Origin: WVZH01 sp034430425
GTDB lineage: Bacteria > Chloroflexota > Anaerolineae > Anaerolineales > E44-bin32
Assembly (NCBI GenBank): GCA_034430425.1
Contig: DAOUEK010000031.1
Coordinates: 1 to 64,000 of the forward strand
Reading direction: 5' to 3'
DNA: 64,000 bases
Positions 34,328 to 43,182 of the stretch are shown in pieces. A model generated the notes under the pieces. It did not search any database. It saw only the letters and a list, made by a program, of their open reading frames with translations, and was not told the DNA's origin. Within the stretch, counting starts at the first letter, position 1, and each line of letters opens with the position of its first letter. The position numbers and the translations under genes were made by a program.

Positions 34328-35002
34328 TCACGCTTGCCAGGGTTCGGCTACCAACTGTCCATCTCGGATACAAGCGATTTCCGGCATGGTTTTTGAACGA
34401 CTACTGGGGGATACGGCGATCTGCCCGGCGATGCGTAATTGCGTTGGCGAAAGATCGAGAGCGCAAACCGTCGCACTTTCATCTCCGCCGGCACCGGCAT
34501 GAACCGTTCCTCGTAATCGTCCCCACACGATCACATGTCCCCCAGAGATGATCTCCGCACCTGGATTCACATCACCCAGAATGATGATATGGCCAGCATA
34601 GCGGATATTGTGCCCGGATCGCAAGGTCCGTTCGACGAGCACCGCTTCCTCACCTTGGAGTCGTGATTCAAGTGGAAGTCCTTCTTCATCCTCAGCGCTC
34701 GATTTTCCGGATAATTCTTGCGCCAACCCAAGATCGGCGGCAGCGGTCTGGGTCGTATCTGATGTCGTCAGTATTGCCCAGAGGGTGATATCTTCCTCCG
34801 CAAGCAGGTCGCGAAGATGACCCAGTTCTGCCGCACTTAACTCTCGGTCTTCAATTTGAAGGGCCAGACGAGCGCCGCGGAAGAAATCCTCTTGTTGCTG
34901 AATGGTCTCGAGTAGATTGGGCAGCACTTTTGTCCAATCGCCCGCAGGAACGGTGATCAGGAGACCATCCCGGATGCCCTTAATCGCAAGCTGTGTGTTC
35001 AT
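34328..35002 (-). CDS. minC: Septum-site determining protein MinC
   Basis: 224 residues. N-terminal FtsZ-inhibiting domain (about 1-100), an acidic linker, then the right-handed beta-helix C-domain with 'RTLRSGHNIRYAGHIIILGD', 'GAEIISGGHVIVWGRLRG' and 'ALDLSPTQLRIAG', which binds MinD. A TATAAT lies 17 bases before the ATG (35022-35027, minus), so min-rodA can be transcribed apart from the mre genes. Confidence 0.93.
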   Translation of the reverse strand: MNTQLAIKGIRDGLLITVPAGDWTKVLPNLLETIQQQEDFFRGARLALQIEDRELSAAELGHLRDLLAEEDITLWAILTTSDTTQTAAADLGLAQELSGKSSAEDEEGLPLESRLQGEEAVLVERTLRSGHNIRYAGHIIILGDVNPGAEIISGGHVIVWGRLRGTVHAGAGGDESATVCALDLSPTQLRIAGQIAVSPSSRSKTMPEIACIRDGQLVAEPWQA

Positions 35003-35097
35003 AGCCCATTCGATTGGCGATTATAGCACGCGATTTCAACTAATGCGACAAGCGGTGTCTTGGACCTGGAAATCGGGTCGATGCATTTGAAAGAGCA

Positions 35098-37251
35098 CTA
35101 TTCGCCGAGCGCGGCGTCTATCGCCTTGAGCGAGAAATAGGCATCCATTATTTGCTTGACGATCGGGCCTGCGGTAATGGCTCCTTCGCCGCCGTTGTAG
35201 ACGAACGCAACCACAGCGATCTCGGGATTTTCAAAGGGGGCGTACGCGGCGTACCAGGAATGAGTTGGCCAGGCACCTGGTTTACATAAGCCCATGTCAT
35301 AGGCCACTTTGTCGCAAAATTCTCCCGTGCCGGTTTTGCCGGCGGAGGAGATATTTTCGAGATTGGCATACCCTTCCGCAGTGCCTTCTGTGACTACCAA
35401 TCGCATGCCTTGTTGTGCCAGTTCAAGCACCTGCGGGTCGACGATGATGTCCGGGGAAGTCATCCCTAAATCTCGACGTTCACTAATGATGAACTGACGC
35501 AGTTCCTCGGGAAGTGTGGGACAGTTGGCACCGATTTCCTCCAGCGGCGTGATGACGTCATCGGCAATATCCCAGAGCACACAAGGCTCGTAGCTGGAGA
35601 CAACATTGCCTTCACCGTCGAGAATCTCTTGTACCACATGCGGCCACATGACTTTACCGCCATTGGAGATGGTGACGATCGAAGTGAGCACTTGGAGGGG
35701 AGTGGCTGCGACAAAACCCTGGCCAACGACAGTGTTATACGTGTCGCCGGTTGACCAACCTTCGCCGAGATTAATACGTTTCCAGTCTTCGTTGGGAATC
35801 AACCCGCTGGCTTCTCCGGGTAGATCGATGCCCAGTGGTGCACCGTAACCCAGCGCAGGGGCGTAACGATTGATACCTGCTACACCAAGCCCTTCCTCAA
35901 TCTCGCCTGGAAATCCGCCGCCGATTTTATAAAAATAGACGTTGCAGGAGTAGGCAATCCCATGGATGAAATCTACGAGACCGTGGCCATCCTCCTTCCA
36001 ACAAACAAAATCCTTGGCTTTGCCGGGATCATTGGGAAAATATCGGTTGGTAATGGTGATCTTTCCCGGGTCGTTTAGTTGTTGTTCGGGGGTAATGACT
36101 CCTTCGTTCAGCGCGCCGACGGCGGTTACCATCTTGAACGTCGATCCTGGAGGGAAAACATCTGCGATGGCATGGTTCACGAGCGGTTTGCCTCGATCGT
36201 TTTGGATGAGTTGAAAGTAGTAGTCTTCCGGGATGTAGCGGGCGAAGCGGTTGTTCTCATATGTAGGGAGGGAGACCATGGCGAGAATCTCACCCTTACG
36301 AGGATCCATAGCGATGACGACGCCGATGGGTGTTCGTTCTTCACCCGCATACCGATTGATGAACATCATCCGATTTCTAAGTGCCGCATCGGCGGATGCT
36401 TGCAGGCGTGTGTCGATGGTAAGTCGCAAGCTGCGGCCCGGAACGGGTTGTGTGACTTCTCCGATCTCGCGGAGTTGTCGACCGGCGACGTCGACTTCTA
36501 CTTGTTTAACGCCATTTTCGCCGGACAAAAATTTTTGATACATGCCGATGTAAGTGTTTTTTAATTCGCCTTCCTCGATAACGGATCCAAAACCAAATTC
36601 AATGCCGGCATAGCCGATCTTGTCTCGTCCGGCGATAAATCCATTTTCGGTGTAATAGGGTTCAAAGATCGCCGGGATAGGGCCCAGGTATCCAATCAAG
36701 GCTGAGGTTAGGTCACCGGTGGTGTAATCTCGTACGGGTGTAATCTCGATGCCAACTCCGGGAAAATCGATGGATTCTTCGCGTAAAAGCCGCGCCGCTG
36801 TCTCATCGATGTCACAGGCAATAGGCCAGGCATCGAATGGACGATTTGTTCGACCTTCTGTAACGAGTTGTCTTATCCCGCGGCCAGGAACGCAGCGTGC
36901 TGCCGGCGGACCTTCCTGGTCGATGGGTACCCCAGTGATTTCAGATAAGCGTTGATAAATAGCTTCAGTTTCCGCATTGCTGTCCGGTAGAAGTGCGGGT
37001 GTGATGACCACATTGAAGGATGGGATATTACGAACCAATTGGAAACCGTTGCGATCGTAAATAATACCTCTCGGAGCAGGGGAGTTGACCGTTTCGAAGC
37101 GATTATCGTCCGCCTGCGCCCGATAGGTTTCTCCTTCGACAATTTGCAGCATAAACAAACGTACGAAGAAGAATGCGAACGTGGTCATGACAATAGCATA
37201 GGAAAGTCGAAATCTCGACCTGGGTATGTGTGAACTATTACTGATGGACAT
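35098..37251 (-). CDS. mrdA: Penicillin-binding protein 2 (transpeptidase, class B)
   Basis: 717 residues. One N-terminal membrane helix (about 16-36), a dimerisation domain starting 'SPAPRGIIYDRNG', then the transpeptidase domain with SxxK in 'PPGSTFKMV', SxN in 'YSCNVYFYK' and KTG in 'SAGKTGTGEF'. It cross-links side-wall peptidoglycan with RodA. It contains several extra Cys (for example in 'PGAWPTHSW' flanks) not usual in the family. 12 bases follow mreD. Confidence 0.94.
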   Translation of the reverse strand: MSISNSSHIPRSRFRLSYAIVMTTFAFFFVRLFMLQIVEGETYRAQADDNRFETVNSPAPRGIIYDRNGFQLVRNIPSFNVVITPALLPDSNAETEAIYQRLSEITGVPIDQEGPPAARCVPGRGIRQLVTEGRTNRPFDAWPIACDIDETAARLLREESIDFPGVGIEITPVRDYTTGDLTSALIGYLGPIPAIFEPYYTENGFIAGRDKIGYAGIEFGFGSVIEEGELKNTYIGMYQKFLSGENGVKQVEVDVAGRQLREIGEVTQPVPGRSLRLTIDTRLQASADAALRNRMMFINRYAGEERTPIGVVIAMDPRKGEILAMVSLPTYENNRFARYIPEDYYFQLIQNDRGKPLVNHAIADVFPPGSTFKMVTAVGALNEGVITPEQQLNDPGKITITNRYFPNDPGKAKDFVCWKEDGHGLVDFIHGIAYSCNVYFYKIGGGFPGEIEEGLGVAGINRYAPALGYGAPLGIDLPGEASGLIPNEDWKRINLGEGWSTGDTYNTVVGQGFVAATPLQVLTSIVTISNGGKVMWPHVVQEILDGEGNVVSSYEPCVLWDIADDVITPLEEIGANCPTLPEELRQFIISERRDLGMTSPDIIVDPQVLELAQQGMRLVVTEGTAEGYANLENISSAGKTGTGEFCDKVAYDMGLCKPGAWPTHSWYAAYAPFENPEIAVVAFVYNGGEGAITAGPIVKQIMDAYFSLKAIDAALGE

Positions 37252-37263
37252 GCTTCATTTGCC

Positions 37264-37764
37264 TTATAATTTCACTTCTTGCGGGAAAAGACGAGAATGC
37301 AAGGCTGAAGCAAGTTGTGAGGCCGGAAGTGCAATGATAACGTTCAAGAACGTGCTGGGCAGGATGATGCGGCGAAAAACAACTGCAAGCGACACATCGT
37401 ATCCGAGAATAATAATCTCGAAGGTGCATAAAAAGTGATAGGCTAATGATGCAACCAGCATAACACCCAACGGCATCAACAAATGTGCCTCCCAAAACCT
37501 GCCTTCCAGGAAGGATACCAGAAAAGCGACGATGAGGAGAATCAGTGCGTTGCTGCCAAGAGGTAAGCCGGAAAGCAAATCGAGCGCGAGGCCACCGATA
37601 ACTCCCCATACCATCGCTTCTTCACTTCGTCTGGTGAGACTCCATGAGACCACAGCCAGGAGAACCAGATCAGCTCTTCCGTCCAGCAATTCGATATGAC
37701 TCATGAGTACGGATTGAAAAATGGCAAGCAGGGTTAGTAGGGGAATCCCGATAAAGTAAGACAT
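37264..37764 (-). CDS. mreD: Rod shape-determining protein MreD
   Basis: 166 residues with five membrane helices. 'LLDGRADLVLLAVVSWSL' and 'GVIGGLALDLLSGLPLGSNAL' are the conserved MreD blocks. It sits between mreC and mrdA with 9- and 12-base gaps, within the elongasome operon. Confidence 0.9.
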   Translation of the reverse strand: MSYFIGIPLLTLLAIFQSVLMSHIELLDGRADLVLLAVVSWSLTRRSEEAMVWGVIGGLALDLLSGLPLGSNALILLIVAFLVSFLEGRFWEAHLLMPLGVMLVASLAYHFLCTFEIIILGYDVSLAVVFRRIILPSTFLNVIIALPASQLASALHSRLFPQEVKL

Positions 37765-37773
37765 CGTCGATTT

Positions 37774-38604
37774 TCAAGGAGAGGTTAATTCTACCGGAAT
37801 GGGCTGGAAGTTAGTGATAATAAGAACGATGTCCAAAGCTTCAAAATCAACACTCGCCTGGACGCCCGCTTCCTGGAAAAGTTCATAATCTCTTCGTCTG
37901 ACATTTATAATTTGGCCGATCGGGATGTCGGCAGGAAAATTGCCCAGGCCGGAAGTCAGCACCAGCTCGCCAACTGTTACTTCGGCGTTCTGATCGATCA
38001 AGTCGACCGACAATTCCCCGTTGAATTCGGCCACCAAGACACCGTCCGTTCTCGCAAGTTGAAGCGTAACATTGACCGCGGATTCAGGGTCTGTGATCAG
38101 CTGTACGCGCGATGCGGTTGGGAATACCTCGATGATACGTCCTACCAGGCCTCGTTCCGTAACTACGGGCATACCCCGACTGAGGTTAGAGTCAGAGCCG
38201 CGATCAAGCCAGATCGAGCGGATAAAGGGGCTCGTGTCCCGCCCGATAACGTTTGCGGCAATCGAGCGGTTCTCTGGCTGCGAACGAGCATAATTCAGCA
38301 ACGAGGCAAGGATTTCGGCTTCAGCGGTTTGTTCGCGCAATACAATAATTTCTTGTTCCAATCGGGCAACCTCGCTCTGCAGCCGGGAGACTTCTGCCTG
38401 TAGTGAGGCGACGTCTCGCGGTGCGGTTAAAGTGTCGCGGATAGCGGATACACGCAGTGCGATCCATTCTTGAACGGAACTGATCGGACGCAGCAATACA
38501 TCCTGCACGGGCTTAATAAAACCACCAATACTGAGGATCATGATCCCGATGGTGAGTAAAGCTAATGTTCCAGCGACGAGTAAACGAGAGTTTGATCGAT
38601 TCAT
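37774..38604 (-). CDS. mreC: Rod shape-determining protein MreC
   Basis: 276 residues: one N-terminal membrane helix (about 8-28), a coiled coil (about 65-105, 'LQAEVSRLQSEVARLEQEI') and the beta-barrel pair with 'VIGRDTSPFIRSIWLDRGS', 'GMPVVTERGLVGRI' and 'LTSGLGNFPADIPIG'. It scaffolds the side-wall synthesis complex outside the membrane. Confidence 0.93.
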   Translation of the reverse strand: MNRSNSRLLVAGTLALLTIGIMILSIGGFIKPVQDVLLRPISSVQEWIALRVSAIRDTLTAPRDVASLQAEVSRLQSEVARLEQEIIVLREQTAEAEILASLLNYARSQPENRSIAANVIGRDTSPFIRSIWLDRGSDSNLSRGMPVVTERGLVGRIIEVFPTASRVQLITDPESAVNVTLQLARTDGVLVAEFNGELSVDLIDQNAEVTVGELVLTSGLGNFPADIPIGQIINVRRRDYELFQEAGVQASVDFEALDIVLIITNFQPIPVELTSP

Positions 38605-38643
38605 CAGATAAATAGCCGGAAAACTGTGTTTCGGCGGTGAAGC

Positions 38644-39708
38644 TTATGCTCTCTGCTGTCGACGGTCAAGGCCGACGAGGTAATGTCCCATATTGTCGAG
38701 GTCTTCGAGTACCAGGCCGGCACCGCGGGCCACACAAGTCATTGGATCTTCTGCGTTCCAGACGCGCATGCGAAGATCGTTCGAGAGACGTTCGGTTAGA
38801 TTTTGAAGTTGTGAAGTTCCACCTGCCAAACAAATACCTTCTTCCATCAAATCGGCAATTAATTCGGGAGGAATTTCGTCGAGGGCATCTCGTATGGTTT
38901 CTACGATGATGTTCACAGAACCGGAAAGGGCTTCACGTACCTCTACAGATGAGATTTCGACAGCCTCAGGCAAACCGCGTACCAGGTTGCGTCCGCGGAC
39001 GCTCATCGTTTTTTCTTCCTTGAGAGGGTATGCAGAGCCAATTTTGATCTTTAATTGTTCGGCCATGCGTTCCCCGATGAGCAGGTTGTACTTGTTACGG
39101 ATGTAGTTGACGATATCTTGATCCATTTCGTCGCCTGCAACTCGTAACGAGCGGGAGACGATGATACCGCCCATGGTGAATACAGCGAGTTCCGTCGTAC
39201 CGCCTCCGATATCCACAATCATGGATCCGCGCACCTCCCCGATGGGAAGATTTGCGCCGATCGCGGCTGCGGTTGGTTCCTCGATCAATAGCGCTTCGCG
39301 GGCTCCGGCGGCCATAGTGGCATCATAAACGGCGCGTTTTTCCACTTCCGTCGCCCCGCTGGGTATTCCAACAACCACCCTGGGACGAGGTACGGGGGAG
39401 ATACTTTGTTCATGTGCTTTGGCGATGAAGTATTCCAGCATCCGCTCCGTGATATCGAACTCCGAGATGACACCATCGCGTAACGGTCGAATAACGACCA
39501 CATTGGCCGGTGTTCGCCCGACCATCTGCTTGGCTTCTGCGCCGATCGCTAAAGGTCGCTTGGTTCTTTTCTCGATGGCAACCCACGAAGGCTCGTTGAT
39601 CACGATGCCTTTCCCGCGCACATTAACCAGGGTGTTCGCGGTACCGAGATCGATGCCGATATCGAGAGAAAAAAGACCCAGCAACCAGTTAAGTGGGTTG
39701 AATGCCAA
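38644..39708 (-). CDS. mreB: Rod shape-determining actin-like protein MreB
   Basis: 354 residues from TTG 39708, which has GGAGGT nine bases upstream; an in-frame upstream TTG at 39771 has no ribosome site and would run through the promoter. Actin-fold blocks: 'DIGIDLGTANTLVNV', 'RPLRDGVISEFD', 'GIPSGATEVEKRA', 'IDIGGGTTELA' style phosphate loop in 'MIVDIGGGTTELAVF' and 'AGGTSQLQNL'. It forms filaments that direct wall growth. TATAAT at 39740-39745 (minus) provides its promoter. First gene of the mre-mrd-min-rodA locus. Confidence 0.95.
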   Translation of the reverse strand: MAFNPLNWLLGLFSLDIGIDLGTANTLVNVRGKGIVINEPSWVAIEKRTKRPLAIGAEAKQMVGRTPANVVVIRPLRDGVISEFDITERMLEYFIAKAHEQSISPVPRPRVVVGIPSGATEVEKRAVYDATMAAGAREALLIEEPTAAAIGANLPIGEVRGSMIVDIGGGTTELAVFTMGGIIVSRSLRVAGDEMDQDIVNYIRNKYNLLIGERMAEQLKIKIGSAYPLKEEKTMSVRGRNLVRGLPEAVEISSVEVREALSGSVNIIVETIRDALDEIPPELIADLMEEGICLAGGTSQLQNLTERLSNDLRMRVWNAEDPMTCVARGAGLVLEDLDNMGHYLVGLDRRQQRA

Positions 39709-39824
39709 AGTAGGAATACCTCCATGAGGCCAGTTGACGATTATAGCATAGACAAGTTTAACCCTTTGCAATATCGATGTCTATGGTGATGTAAAACGAT
39801 ATCCATACTCTCGTTCTACGATGC

Positions 39825-39830
39825 TATAAT
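39825..39830 (+). promoter_or_regulatory. -10 element immediately before tilS
   Basis: TATAAT followed by nine bases and then ATG 39840; no Shine-Dalgarno is present, so the tilS message is probably leaderless or nearly so. Confidence 0.55.
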
Positions 39831-39839
39831 CGCCTCGAA

Positions 39840-41324
39840 ATGGGTATTCTCCGGGAAATTACAGCTTTCATCGACCAGGAAGAACTTCTAGAAGCGAATG
39901 AGAGACTCGTCGCTGCGGTCTCGGGCGGGGCGGATAGCCTCTGTCTCCTGTATTGTCTCGTTCGCCTGGGGTATCGCCCGATCGTTGCGCATCTCGATCA
40001 CCAATTGCGCCCGGAAAGTAAATCGGAGGCTGCGTTTGTTCAGCAAATCGCAACACAGCTCGAATTGGAGTTCGTATCCGAAAACGCCGACGTAGCAGGG
40101 TTCGCCGAACAGGGCGCATCAATCGAGGAAGCTGCCCGGATACTGCGTTATCGCTTTTTGGTTCGCGTGGCGCAGCAACATGGCGTCGATGTCATTGCCA
40201 CAGGGCATACCTCCGACGATCAAGCCGAGACGGTGTTGATGCATTTCCTGCGCGGAGCTGGGCCTTCAGGATTACGAGGGATGTTGCCAAAAACCTCACT
40301 CCGCGACTGGGTCGGTATTGCAGAGAATGAGGGCAGCCGTCTTTCATTGGTCCGCCCACTGCTTTGCCTAACCCATCAACAAGCAGAAGAGTATTGTGAA
40401 GCCCAGGGTTTATCGCCGGTTTTGGATTCTTCCAACCTCGAGCTGACATATTATCGAAATCGACTGCGTTATCATCTCCTGCCGATCCTGGAAAAATATA
40501 ATCCTGAGATTCGCAATGTCTTGAACCGCACAGGGCGTGTGATGGCGGCAGAAGCCGACTGGCTGGCGGATACGGTCGCTGAATACTGGTCAACAGTGGT
40601 CTACGCTCGAGGGGAGCATGCACTCGCTTTGCGAACCAATGCCTTTCTATCACTGCCTACAGCGCTGCAGCGGGCAATCCTGCGGGAGATGATCCGGCGG
40701 CTTAAACCCAAGCTGCGAGATGTAGGCTTCGATGCTGTGGAACGTGCCAGCCATTTCGTGAAAAGGGATAAGTGTGGCAAGCGGATTTTCCTGGTCGGAG
40801 ATCTGGTTTTATCACGATGCGAAGATCAATACCTTCTGTTTGATGCTGAAAAGGAACCTCTTCTTCCGGAATACCCACAACTTGTCTCAGATTCTCCTTG
40901 TGAGATGCCCATTCCGGGGACCATAGAACTTGGGTCTGGCTGGGTCTTGGAAGCATTGGAGATGCCGCTAACGCACGTCTTGCGGGAAACCGTGCTGAAT
41001 GATCGCAGCGGGCGAATTGCAGCTGTGGATGCCGCCAAGATCGAAGCCGCGCTTGCGATCCGCGCGCGAAAACCAGGCGATCGCATCCGGCCGCTTGGAA
41101 TGGAAGGAACACTCAAGGTGGCGGATCTCTTTGTCAATCATCATGTACCACAGCTGGCGCGAGCAAGGTGGCCGCTGGTTGTCAGTCGTGACAAAGTGCT
41201 CTGGGTTGCAGGATTGCGTATGTCGCAAGACGTCCGTTTCACAGAGGAAACGCAAGAAATCGTTATGCTTCGGTTGATCGATCCTGAACAGAGTAGGGAC
41301 GTTTCCTTTGATGATAGCCGCTGA
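39840..41324 (+). CDS. tilS: tRNA(Ile)-lysidine synthetase
   Basis: 494 residues. PP-loop ATPase motif 'AVSGGADSL' (26-34), 'HLDHQLRPES', 'TGHTSDDQAETVLMHFLRG', 'NRLRYHLLPILE', a central helical TilS domain and a C-terminal domain with 'GDRIRPLGMEGTLKVADLFVN'. It turns C34 of the AUA-reading tRNA-Ile into lysidine. There is no Shine-Dalgarno. Its stop codon is only four bases ahead of the promoter of an unidentified RNA. Confidence 0.94.
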   Translation: MGILREITAFIDQEELLEANERLVAAVSGGADSLCLLYCLVRLGYRPIVAHLDHQLRPESKSEAAFVQQIATQLELEFVSENADVAGFAEQGASIEEAARILRYRFLVRVAQQHGVDVIATGHTSDDQAETVLMHFLRGAGPSGLRGMLPKTSLRDWVGIAENEGSRLSLVRPLLCLTHQQAEEYCEAQGLSPVLDSSNLELTYYRNRLRYHLLPILEKYNPEIRNVLNRTGRVMAAEADWLADTVAEYWSTVVYARGEHALALRTNAFLSLPTALQRAILREMIRRLKPKLRDVGFDAVERASHFVKRDKCGKRIFLVGDLVLSRCEDQYLLFDAEKEPLLPEYPQLVSDSPCEMPIPGTIELGSGWVLEALEMPLTHVLRETVLNDRSGRIAAVDAAKIEAALAIRARKPGDRIRPLGMEGTLKVADLFVNHHVPQLARARWPLVVSRDKVLWVAGLRMSQDVRFTEETQEIVMLRLIDPEQSRDVSFDDSR

Positions 41325-41328
41325 ATTC

Positions 41329-41357
41329 TTGACTCGGAATCAGGGCTTGGCTATAAT
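41329..41357 (+). promoter_or_regulatory. Near-consensus sigma-70 promoter for the unidentified RNA
   Basis: TTGACT, exactly 17 bases, TATAAT: the best promoter in the window. Start expected at about 41364. Confidence 0.85.
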
Positions 41358-41363
41358 CCCGCG

Positions 41364-41698
41364 GGTAAAACAGATTTCGGAAGAATTGCGTATTGATGTC
41401 AGATGGTTTCTGGGATCACGAAGAGGAGGTTCCCTGCCAAAAGGTAGGGTTAACCCCGGAAAATCCCGGGGGAAAATCAAAGCATCAGCGGATGCCTCCG
41501 GAGCCCGCCGCAGGCTCCCTTCTTCCTTCCGAGAAAGCGACAGCTAAAAACCAACCGGTGAGGGATGGGATCGAGACCCCCGCCGTGGCCAGGCGAATAG
41601 CGGACATCACTGGGGATGTCGATATTCCCTGAATAATCATGGAAGGGCGACATGTAGAATCAACCCGTAAGGCACGCCCAGCGTGCCTTATTTATTTT
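41364..41698 (+). ncRNA. Unidentified ~335-nt structured RNA between tilS and glnA
   Basis: Bounded by a near-consensus promoter and an intrinsic terminator. No plausible protein is encoded. Many local stems are visible: CCCTGCC/GGTAGGG (41432-41449), CCCCGG/CCGGGG around AAAATC (41454-41471), GCATC/GATGC (41482-41495), GGAGCC/GGCTCC (41500-41518) and GACATC/GATGTC (41603-41620), and the ends can close as CGGGT (41362-41366) with ACCCG (41663-41667). I compared it by eye with RNase P RNA, tmRNA, SRP RNA, 6S RNA and common riboswitches and saw none of their key motifs. It could be a small housekeeping RNA or a long glnA leader ending in a conditional terminator. Confidence 0.7.
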
Positions 41699-41700
41699 CA
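41669..41700 (+). terminator. Intrinsic terminator of the unidentified RNA, upstream of glnA
   Basis: AAGGCACGC / GCGTGCCTT, nine perfect pairs around CCA, followed by ATTTATTTT. Confidence 0.88.
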
Positions 41701-41810
41701 TCCATGGATTGTCAACAGGGGAATTGATTTCGAATTGGATTAAGGTAGACACTGCTTGCGAAAGTACGACAGAGCAGTTGAATTATGATAAGAAAAAAAG
41801 GAGGAAGAAC

Positions 41811-43142
41811 ATGCCAAAGAATGTTCTGAAAAGAGTGAAAGAGGACGATATCAAGTATGTATGTCTGCAGTTCACTGACGTAACGGGTGCAGTCAAGAGT
41901 GTCGATATTCCCGCTTCACGTATTGAAAAGGCGCTGGACGAAGGCATTTGGTTCGATGGCTCTTCAGTGCATGGCTTTGCCCGAATACAGGAGAGCGATA
42001 TGCGTCTTGTGCCGGATGCCGGTACATATGCTGTCTTGCCCTGGTCTCAACCCGAGCGACGACGGGCGCGCCTGTTCTGTGATATCTATCAACCGGACGG
42101 AACGATATTTGCGGGCGATCCGCGCGGCGTTCTCAAGAAGGTATTGAAGCGCATTAATGATCGGGGTTGGAAAGCCAATATGGGACCCGAACCCGAATTC
42201 TTCCTGCTGCGCCGCGATAGCGGAGACAGTATCTATCCCGTACCCCATGATGTCGGAGGCTACTTCGACTTTTCCGCCAGCGATGAGGCCCAGCGCGTTC
42301 GTACGGAATTAATGCTTGGTTTGTCAACCATGGGGTTGGAAGTCGAGATGGGGCATCACGAAGTAGCCTTGGGCCAGCACGAGATCGATTTCCGCTTCGC
42401 CGATGCATTACACGCCGCCGATAACGTTGTCACCTTGAAGTACACCATTCGTGCTTTGGCGGCGAAGTATGGCTTGATCGCCACCTTCATGCCCAAACCG
42501 ATCTTTGGGATCAACGGTTCGGGGATGCACACGCACCAGTCGATCTTTTCGGATAAAGGTGAGAATCTATTTTTTGATGAAAAGGATCAATACATGCTCT
42601 CACCGATGGCCTATGGCTATATCGCTGGACAGATCGAGCATGCGCGCGCATTGGCCGGAATCGTTGCACCTACGGTTAATTCCTACAAACGCATCGTGCC
42701 CGGTTATGAGGCGCCGGTGTATGTCTGCTGGGCACAGATTAACCGTTCGGCGATGATCCGTATTCCGAAGTATTCGGGCCACCCCGGATCGATCCGCGCC
42801 GAACTCCGTTTCCCGGATCCGACATGCAACCCATACCTTGCCTTTGCCTGTATGCTGGCCGCTGGATTGGATGGGATCGAACGAAATCTCGATTGCCCCG
42901 AACCGGTCAACAATGTAAACATATTCGAAATGTCGCCAGAAGAACTGGCAGCGATGGGCATCAGCCAATTGCCTGGTTCACTGGGAGAAGCGCTGGACGA
43001 ATTGGATCGAGACGAAGTGTTCAAAGCCACTTTGGGCGAAGAAGCTTACCAGGCGTTCGTGCGGGCCAAACGCGCAGAGTGGGATGAGTTCCGCACCAAA
43101 GTCACGGATTGGGAAGTCGAGTATTACCTGGAAACAGCCTAG
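41811..43142 (+). CDS. glnA: Glutamine synthetase, type I (alpha group)
   Basis: 443 residues from ATG 41811, which has AGGAGG upstream; an in-frame ATG at 41709 has no ribosome site. It makes glutamine from glutamate and ammonia. Signatures: 'FDGSSVHGFARIQESDM' (substrate/metal), 'GPEPEFFLLR', 'GHHEVALGQHEIDF', 'FGINGSGMHTHQSI', 'NRSAMIRIP' and 'ELRFPDPTCNPYLAFA'. The length and lack of the adenylylation Tyr context of beta-type enzymes indicate the alpha (Bacillus-like) group, regulated by feedback rather than adenylylation. A structured RNA lies directly upstream and could control it. Confidence 0.96.
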   Translation: MPKNVLKRVKEDDIKYVCLQFTDVTGAVKSVDIPASRIEKALDEGIWFDGSSVHGFARIQESDMRLVPDAGTYAVLPWSQPERRRARLFCDIYQPDGTIFAGDPRGVLKKVLKRINDRGWKANMGPEPEFFLLRRDSGDSIYPVPHDVGGYFDFSASDEAQRVRTELMLGLSTMGLEVEMGHHEVALGQHEIDFRFADALHAADNVVTLKYTIRALAAKYGLIATFMPKPIFGINGSGMHTHQSIFSDKGENLFFDEKDQYMLSPMAYGYIAGQIEHARALAGIVAPTVNSYKRIVPGYEAPVYVCWAQINRSAMIRIPKYSGHPGSIRAELRFPDPTCNPYLAFACMLAAGLDGIERNLDCPEPVNNVNIFEMSPEELAAMGISQLPGSLGEALDELDRDEVFKATLGEEAYQAFVRAKRAEWDEFRTKVTDWEVEYYLETA

Positions 43143-43182
43143 TTGTGCAGCATGCGTTCATTCGGGCCGAGGTCGAGGGATA

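Noticed and set aside
41308..41632. Two overlapping 79-codon plus-strand frames across the unidentified RNA
   Set aside because: They lie over promoter and hairpins, have no ribosome sites and no protein-like composition.
41364..41698. RNase P RNA or tmRNA
   Set aside because: Length fits, but I see neither the GAGGAAAGTCC/ACAGAA blocks of RNase P nor the GATTCGAC and tRNA-like ends of tmRNA.
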